The notes beneath the pieces were generated by a model. It ran no database searches. It was not told the DNA's origin and saw nothing but the letters and a program-made list of their open reading frames with translations. Below are positions 59,411 through 64,000 of a stretch of DNA of 64,000 bases, piece after piece (within the stretch, counting starts at the first letter, position 1; every line of letters starts with the position of its first letter). Origin of the DNA: Frigoribacterium sp. Leaf186 (GTDB lineage Bacteria > Actinomycetota > Actinomycetes > Actinomycetales > Microbacteriaceae); the NCBI RefSeq assembly GCF_001423905.1, contig NZ_LMPQ01000012.1, positions 423,047 to 487,046 of the forward strand. The letters are read 5' to 3'. The translations under genes and the position numbers were made by a program.

Positions 59411-59750
59411 GTGAACGACCCTAACGCCGTCCTCCCCGCACCGCGCCTCCCCGTCCGGGCGACACCCGTCGGGCGCACCCGTGCGCCGGAGGGTGCGGGT
59501 GCTAGGATCGCGCTCGGAGCAGGCCGGTACGGCTGCTGGTCACCGGTGGTGACAGGCGGAATGCCCCGACCGACGCCGAGCGTTCGGGTCGGGTGCGGGG
59601 TCCGACCGTTTCTACTGTTGGCCAGACGTGCCACCGCCTCCGTCGCGTTGATGCACGTGCATGTCGTCATGCCGTCCACGCCGCCCGCTCCCGGTACACA
59701 TCGATGCCCACACGGGGCCTCGATGCAAAACAAAGAGGAGTAGCCCCCAC
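59411..59750 (+). promoter_or_regulatory. pnp leader with three hairpins
   Basis: This 340-bp region holds a -10 TAGGAT (59503-59508) and then a leader of about 240 nt. Structures seen are hairpin GTCACC/GGTGAC with a three-base loop (59539-59553), hairpin CCCGACC/GGTCGGG (59565-59571 with 59587-59593), and a 12-bp palindrome ATGCACGTGCAT (59651-59662). AGAGGAG (59734-59740) is the Shine-Dalgarno. pnp leaders in other bacteria carry RNase III/PNPase autoregulation, so a similar role is plausible. On the other strand, TAGGGT (59418-59423) serves the secreted coiled-coil protein. Confidence 0.6.
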
Positions 59751-62024
59751 ATGGAGGGTCCAGAGATCAAGTTCGGCGAAGCCGTCCTCGACAACGGCAA
59801 GTTCGGCAAGCGCACCATCCGATTCGAGACCGGTCGTCTCGCCCAGCAGGCTCAGGGAGCCGTCGCTGCCTACCTCGACGAAGACACCATGCTCTTGTCG
59901 GCCACGAGCGCCAGCAAGAAGCCGAAGGACAACTTCGACTTCTTCCCGCTCACCATCGACGTCGAAGAGCGCTCGTACGCCGCGGGCAAGATCCCCGGCT
60001 CGTTCTTCCGTCGTGAGGGTCGTCCCTCGACCGAGGCCATCCTCGTCTGCCGCCTCATCGACCGGCCCCTGCGTCCCTCGTTCGTCGAGGGCCTGCGCAA
60101 CGAGGTCCAGGTCGTCATCACGGTGCTGAGCATCGCTCCCGACGAGTTCTACGACGCCCTGGCCATCAACGCGGCCAGCGCCTCCACCCAGATCTCGGGC
60201 CTGCCGTTCTCCGGCCCGATCGCCGGCGTCCGCCTCGCGCTGATCGGTGACCAGTGGGTCGCGTTCCCCAAGGCCAGCCAGCTGGCCGACGCCGTGTTCG
60301 ACCTCACCGTCGCGGGCCGTGTCGTCACCGACGCCGCCGGCAACGAGGACGTCGCGATCATGATGGTCGAGGCCGAGGCCACCGAGCACGCCTGGGGTCT
60401 CATCCAGGGTGGCGCCACCAAGCCCGACGAGGCGATCGTGGCCCAGGGCCTCGAGGCCGCCAAGCCCTTCCTGAAGCAGCTCGTCGACGCGCAGGCCGCG
60501 ATGGCCGCGCAGGCGTCGAAGGAGATCGCGGACTACCCGGTCTTCCTGCCCTACACCGACGAGGTGCTCGAGGCCGTCACGGCCGCAGCCGGCACCGAGC
60601 TCGCCGAGGTCTACAAGATCGCCGGCAAGATCGAACGCCAGGACGCCGACGACGCCCTCAAGTCGCGCGTCAAGGACGCCGTCGCCGCCAAGGTCGACGC
60701 GGGCGAGCTGCCCGACACGGCCCTCGGCCAGGTCGGTGCCGCCTACAAGTCGGCGACGAAGAAGGTCGTCCGCGACCGCATCCTCACGGAGCAGATCCGC
60801 ATGGACGGTCGCGGCCTGGCCGACATCCGTCCGCTCGACGCCGAGGTGCAGGTCATCCCGCGCGTGCACGGCTCGGCCATCTTCCAGCGCGGTGAGACCC
60901 AGATCATGGGCGTCACCACGCTGAACATGCTCAAGATGGAGCAGCAGATCGACTCGCTGAGCCCGGTCACCAAGAAGCGCTACCTGCACCACTACAACTT
61001 CCCGCCCTACTCGACCGGTGAGACCGGCCGCGTCGGTTCGCCGAAGCGTCGCGAGATCGGGCACGGCTTCCTCGCCGAGCGCGCCCTCGTGCCGGTGCTG
61101 CCCAGCCGCGACGAGTTCCCCTACGCCATCCGTCAGGTGTCCGAGGCCCTCGGGTCGAACGGCTCGACCTCGATGGGTTCGGTCTGCGCCTCGACCCTGT
61201 CGCTGCTGAACGCCGGTGTGCCCCTCAAGGCCCCCGTCGCCGGCATCGCCATGGGCCTCGTCTCGGACACGGTCGACGGCCAGACCCGCTACGCGGCCCT
61301 GACCGACATCCTCGGTGCCGAAGACGCCCTGGGCGACATGGACTTCAAGGTCGCGGGCACGAGCGAGTTCGTCACGGCGATCCAGCTCGACACCAAGCTC
61401 GACGGTCTGCCGACCGCCGTGCTCGACGCAGCCCTGAAGCAGGCGAAAGAGGCGCGCACCGCGATCCTCGGCGTGCTCAACTCGGCCATCGACGCCCCCG
61501 ACGAGATGGCCCCGACCGCGCCCCGCGTGATCTCGGTCCAGATCCCGCAAGACAAGATCGGTGAGCTGATCGGCCCCAAGGGCAAGACGATCAACGCGAT
61601 CCAGGACGAGACCGGCGCCGACATCAGCATCGAAGAAGACGGCACCGTCTACATCGGCGCCGTCGACGGCCCCTCGGCCGAGGCCGCCCGCGCGCAGGTC
61701 AACGCGATCGCCAACCCGACCAACCCCGAGATCGGCGAGCAGTTCCTCGGAACGGTCGTCAAGATCGCGTCGTTCGGTGCGTTCGTCTCGCTCCTCCCCG
61801 GCAAGGACGGCCTGCTGCACATCAGCGAGGTCCGCAAGCTCGCCGGTGGCAAGCGGGTCGAGAACGTCGAGGACGTCCTCGGCGTCGGCCAGAAGATCCT
61901 CGTCGAGATCACCAAGATCGACGACCGCGGCAAGCTGTCGCTCGCTCCGGTCGTGGCCGACGAGGCCGACACCGACTCGAGCGGAGCGACCGAAGAGTCG
62001 ACCGACGAGTCCGTCGACGCGTAG
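59751..62024 (+). CDS. pnp: Polyribonucleotide nucleotidyltransferase (PNPase)
   Basis: A 757-residue phosphorolytic 3'-5' exoribonuclease. Two RNase PH domains: the first with [29 protein letters not shown] (quoted in part), the second with [21 protein letters not shown] and [20 protein letters not shown]. An all-alpha linker lies between them. The KH domain is near 590-650 ([22 protein letters not shown]) and the S1 domain near 660-735 ([28 protein letters not shown]), each quoted in part. The tail is acidic. It degrades mRNA in a trimeric complex. Start fixed by AGAGGAG and the conserved MEGPEI. Confidence 0.97.
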   Translation: MEGPEIKFGEAVLDNGKFGKRTIRFETGRLAQQAQGAVAAYLDEDTMLLSATSASKKPKDNFDFFPLTIDVEERSYAAGKIPGSFFRREGRPSTEAILVCRLIDRPLRPSFVEGLRNEVQVVITVLSIAPDEFYDALAINAASASTQISGLPFSGPIAGVRLALIGDQWVAFPKASQLADAVFDLTVAGRVVTDAAGNEDVAIMMVEAEATEHAWGLIQGGATKPDEAIVAQGLEAAKPFLKQLVDAQAAMAAQASKEIADYPVFLPYTDEVLEAVTAAAGTELAEVYKIAGKIERQDADDALKSRVKDAVAAKVDAGELPDTALGQVGAAYKSATKKVVRDRILTEQIRMDGRGLADIRPLDAEVQVIPRVHGSAIFQRGETQIMGVTTLNMLKMEQQIDSLSPVTKKRYLHHYNFPPYSTGETGRVGSPKRREIGHGFLAERALVPVLPSRDEFPYAIRQVSEALGSNGSTSMGSVCASTLSLLNAGVPLKAPVAGIAMGLVSDTVDGQTRYAALTDILGAEDALGDMDFKVAGTSEFVTAIQLDTKLDGLPTAVLDAALKQAKEARTAILGVLNSAIDAPDEMAPTAPRVISVQIPQDKIGELIGPKGKTINAIQDETGADISIEEDGTVYIGAVDGPSAEAARAQVNAIANPTNPEIGEQFLGTVVKIASFGAFVSLLPGKDGLLHISEVRKLAGGKRVENVEDVLGVGQKILVEITKIDDRGKLSLAPVVADEADTDSSGATEESTDESVDA

Positions 62025-62035
62025 TCAGCACGTCA

Positions 62036-62075
62036 CGAAGGGCCCGCCCCGACCTCGGTCGGGGTGGGCCCTTCG
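62036..62075 (+). terminator. Intrinsic terminator after pnp
   Basis: CGAAGGGCCCGCCCCGACC (62036-62054) pairs with 62057-62075 along nearly its whole length, one mismatch, starting 12 bases past the pnp stop. Very stable stem. Confidence 0.9.
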
Positions 62076-62138
62076 CCGTCCCTCCGCCCGCCGTCGTCTC
62101 CTCCGCCGTGTTCCGGACGCCCTGCCGCGCATCGCCCA

Positions 62139-62566
62139 CCTGAGTCGCCCGGCCGGCACGGGGCCCCGCCGGGTCGGCAACTCAGGAGATCGGCCGCCTC
62201 GCGCCTCCCTCGCGCCCTGCAGCGCGTCGTCTACCTGAGTTACCCGCTCGCCCTGCCGGCACGCCGCCCTGCCTACGTACTGTCCGGCCGGGTCGGCAAC
62301 TCAGGAGATCGGCCGCCCCGCGCCTCCCTCGCGTCCCCAAGCGCGTCGTCTCCCTGAGTTACCCGCTCTTCGGGTTCCGTCCGCCCCGCAGGGTCGGCAA
62401 CTCAGGAGATCGGCCGCCTCGCGCCTCCCTCGCGTCCCCAAGCGCGTCGTTCTCCTGAGTTGCCCGCCCAACCGGCACGCTGCCCCGCAGGGTCGGCAAC
62501 TCAGGAGTTCAGCTGTGCTGCGCCTCCCAGGGCCCCGTCGGGCCGTCGTTCTCCTGAGGTGCCGAC
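62139..62566. repeat. Tandem array of REP-like palindromic elements (family A)
   Basis: Four complete units start at 62173, 62292, 62393 and 62492 (spacing 119, 101, 99 bp), with a leftover right arm at 62139-62150. Each unit is a left arm GTCGGCAACTCAGGAGA, a middle of about 45 bp containing GGCCGCC and CGCGCCTCC, then a right arm of the type GTCGTCTCCCTGAGTTACCC or GTCGTTCTCCTGAGTTGCCC. The arms are inverted repeats. The first three units share their middles almost exactly (TCGCGTCCCCAAGCGCGTCG in two of them); the last is diverged but regains a perfect GCCGAC end at 62566. Confidence 0.85.
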
Positions 62567-62778
62567 AGCGGCGGAAGAGCGGGCGAGGCACGCGCGACGT
62601 CGTGGCCGAGGAGGCGCGGGTCGCGTCCCCCGGACCGGCGCGGCGACACGGCGTAACGATTGGGTGCGCCAGCGACGGAAACAGGGCACGTGGTCGTATT
62701 CTTGATCGCGGAGGGCGAACCATACCCCATGCGATCGCACAGAGTTGCATCGGGGGTTCGCGACGAGAAGGGGACGGC
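62567..62778 (+). promoter_or_regulatory. Upstream region of the terminal aldo/keto reductase
   Basis: A comparatively AT-rich stretch with GAGGAGGCGCGGGTC (62608-62622), possible -35 TTGATC (62702-62707) and a leader hairpin GCGAACC/GGTTCGC (62715-62721 with 62755-62761) whose inner arms CCCCATGC and GCAT-C-GGGG also pair. GAAGGGGA (62767-62774) is the Shine-Dalgarno for GTG 62779. Confidence 0.5.
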
Positions 62779-63813
62779 GTGACCGAGACGACTGCGGAGC
62801 TCGCGCGGTCTGCCACGTCCGACTTCGCCGCGAGCAGGGCGGCACGCACCTCGATCGCCCTGTCGACCGTGCCCGTCGACCTCGGCATCATCCAGCCCCG
62901 GCGCCGCCTCGGCGTCTCCGATCTCAAGGTGTTCCCCCTGGCTCTCGGGGGAAACGTGTTCGGTTGGACGGCGGACCAGGCCGAGACGACCTCCGTCCTC
63001 GACGCGTATTTCGACCTCGGCGGCAACTTCGTCGACACGGCCGACTCCTACGCCGGTGGGCGCAGCGAGATCATGATCGGGTCGTGGATGCGCTCCCGTC
63101 GATCGCGCGACGACATGGTCGTCTCGACCAAGGTCGGCAAGAGCGCCGACAATCCCGGGCTGACCCCCCGGGCGATCGAGCGGGCCGTCGAGGCGTCGCT
63201 CGAGCGGCTCGGCACCGACCGAATCGACCTCTTGTACCTCCACGTCGACGACACCGACGTGGCCTTCGAGCGCACGTTGCTGGCCGTCGACCACCTCATC
63301 CGGGTGGGCAAGGTCCGATGGTTCGGTGGGTCGCACCACTCCGGCAACCGTCTCTACGAGGCGCGCATCGCTGCGGGCATGCTCGGCATCGCGCCGATGG
63401 TCGCCCTGCAGAACCAGTACAACCTCCTCGACCGGTCCGAGTACGAGAAGGGCCTCGCGCACGTGGCCGCGCAGCAGCGACTGGCCGTCATGCCGCGGTT
63501 CGCCCTCGCCAGCGGCTTCCTGACGGGCAAGTACCGCTCGCGTTCCGACTTCGCCCACAGCCCGCGACGTCGGGTCCTGGCCAAGTACCTGTCGAAGCGT
63601 GGCCTCAAGGTCGTGCACGAGCTCGACCGCATCGCCTCGGTCCACGAGGTCTCGAGCGCGGCCATCGCCGTCGCCTGGCTCCTCGCCAAGCCCAACGTCG
63701 TGGCACCCGTGGCGAGTGCCACGAACGCCAAGCAGGTCTACGAGCTGGCGCAGGCCGCGCGGGTGCAGCTGACGCGCAACCAGGTGCTCGACCTCGACCG
63801 GGCCTCGGCCTGA
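62779..63813 (+). CDS. Aldo/keto reductase
   Basis: A 344-residue AKR of the YghZ/Tas-like group. After a nonconserved N-terminus of about 45 residues come LKVFPLALGGNVFGW, the catalytic Asp/Tyr in NFVDTADSYAGGRSE, Lys in VVSTKVGK and His in DLLYLHVDDTD. The C-terminal NADPH-binding segment is APVASATNAKQVYEL. It reduces carbonyl compounds; substrate unknown. GTG start fixed by GAAGGGGA. It follows the repeat array and has its own leader. Confidence 0.9.
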   Translation: MTETTAELARSATSDFAASRAARTSIALSTVPVDLGIIQPRRRLGVSDLKVFPLALGGNVFGWTADQAETTSVLDAYFDLGGNFVDTADSYAGGRSEIMIGSWMRSRRSRDDMVVSTKVGKSADNPGLTPRAIERAVEASLERLGTDRIDLLYLHVDDTDVAFERTLLAVDHLIRVGKVRWFGGSHHSGNRLYEARIAAGMLGIAPMVALQNQYNLLDRSEYEKGLAHVAAQQRLAVMPRFALASGFLTGKYRSRSDFAHSPRRRVLAKYLSKRGLKVVHELDRIASVHEVSSAAIAVAWLLAKPNVVAPVASATNAKQVYELAQAARVQLTRNQVLDLDRASA

Positions 63814-63962
63814 CGCAGGTCTCGGCCCGACGAGGCATCGACGGCGCCTGCCCCTGACGTGGCACGTGTCAGGTGTGCAGGTCCGGCAGGCGACGGCCGG
63901 GTGTGACAGGGCTGCTGGCCTGATGCGCGCCTGCAGGTGACGAAGGCGACCGGGTCGTGTGG

Positions 63963-64000
63963 CTAGGCCTCGAGGAGTCGCTCGGCCGAGCGGCGGAGCG
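63963..64000 (-). CDS. Possible C-terminus of a gene running off the window
   Basis: On the minus strand the last 38 bases read as Leu-Arg-Arg-Ser-Ala-Glu-Arg-Leu-Leu-Glu-Ala-stop, a plausible helical C-terminus with actinobacterial codon use. Too short to be certain. The preceding 150 bases (63814-63962) hold no gene. Confidence 0.25.
   Translation of the reverse strand, partial: LRRSAERLLEA

Noticed and set aside
62139-62566. Possible CRISPR array after pnp
   Set aside because: Repeat period is about 100 bp, the 'spacers' are themselves alike, each unit is palindromic, and no cas gene is near.
1-64000. tRNA, rRNA, prophage or insertion sequences
   Set aside because: No cloverleaf-type tRNA sequence, rRNA segment, transposase, integrase or phage structural gene was seen on either strand.

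Overview
The window is a gene-dense, very GC-rich chromosomal segment from an actinobacterium. The protein set (mycoredoxin, LigD/Ku, HelD, PrsW, a protealysin-type protease with an emfourin inhibitor), frequent GTG/TTG starts and many apparently leaderless genes point to the family Microbacteriaceae (Frigoribacterium, Curtobacterium or Rathayibacter type). That placement is inference from gene content, not from a marker-gene comparison. No tRNA, rRNA, CRISPR array, insertion sequence or prophage was found. It reads as ordinary chromosome with a few accessory islands.

Layout. 1-2.7 kb: a divergent DUF4188/MerR pair around a palindromic operator, then a DHA2 drug exporter. 2.8-7.6 kb: bacterial non-homologous end joining, with a three-domain LigD and Ku separated by a stress-type short-chain dehydrogenase. 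7.7-13.4 kb: a carbon block with a Rho-N-like small protein, phosphoketolase overlapping a GH15 glucosidase/trehalase, and an SMP-30 lactonase. 13.4-21.6 kb: an FAD oxidoreductase, Dps, two alpha/beta hydrolases, a FUSC protein, a phosphotransferase and a Rieske-tailed FAD oxidoreductase. 21.9-27.1 kb: a SNF2-type helicase, an AbiEi-like protein and a VOC protein bracketed by two related palindromes, an epimerase broken by an 8-bp duplication, and mycoredoxin. 27.2-36.8 kb: PoxB, a maltokinase-like protein, CYTH-CHAD, DUF1697, oligopeptidase B, small hypotheticals and a NUDIX hydrolase. 36.9-49.6 kb: membrane transport and metabolism (DUF3533-type protein, CPA1 antiporter, carboxylesterase, PiT, aspartase, YihY, PrsW, MFS). 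49.8-57.6 kb: FKBP and an aldo/keto reductase, HelD, an M4 protease/emfourin/membrane-anchored His-motif protein operon, apt, M50 and VanZ. 57.7-64 kb: rpsO and pnp separated by an opposite-strand cell-wall-type protein, a tandem array of REP-like palindromes, and a second aldo/keto reductase.

Shared themes are stress and desiccation (NHEJ, Dps, mycoredoxin, general-stress SDR), flexible sugar and pyruvate metabolism (phosphoketolase, PoxB, GH15, maltokinase-like) and RNA metabolism (rpsO, pnp, HelD).

The most unusual signal lies in the DNA itself. The 9-mer GGAGGCGCG occurs about 49 times on the two strands, including eight exact copies of a 15-mer form. It lies inside genes, in Shine-Dalgarno positions and as the arms of perfect palindromic terminators. 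A second, longer repeat family (GTCGGCAACTCAGGAGA ... CTCCTGAGTTGCC) forms the array after pnp and also appears inside the LigD inter-domain linker.
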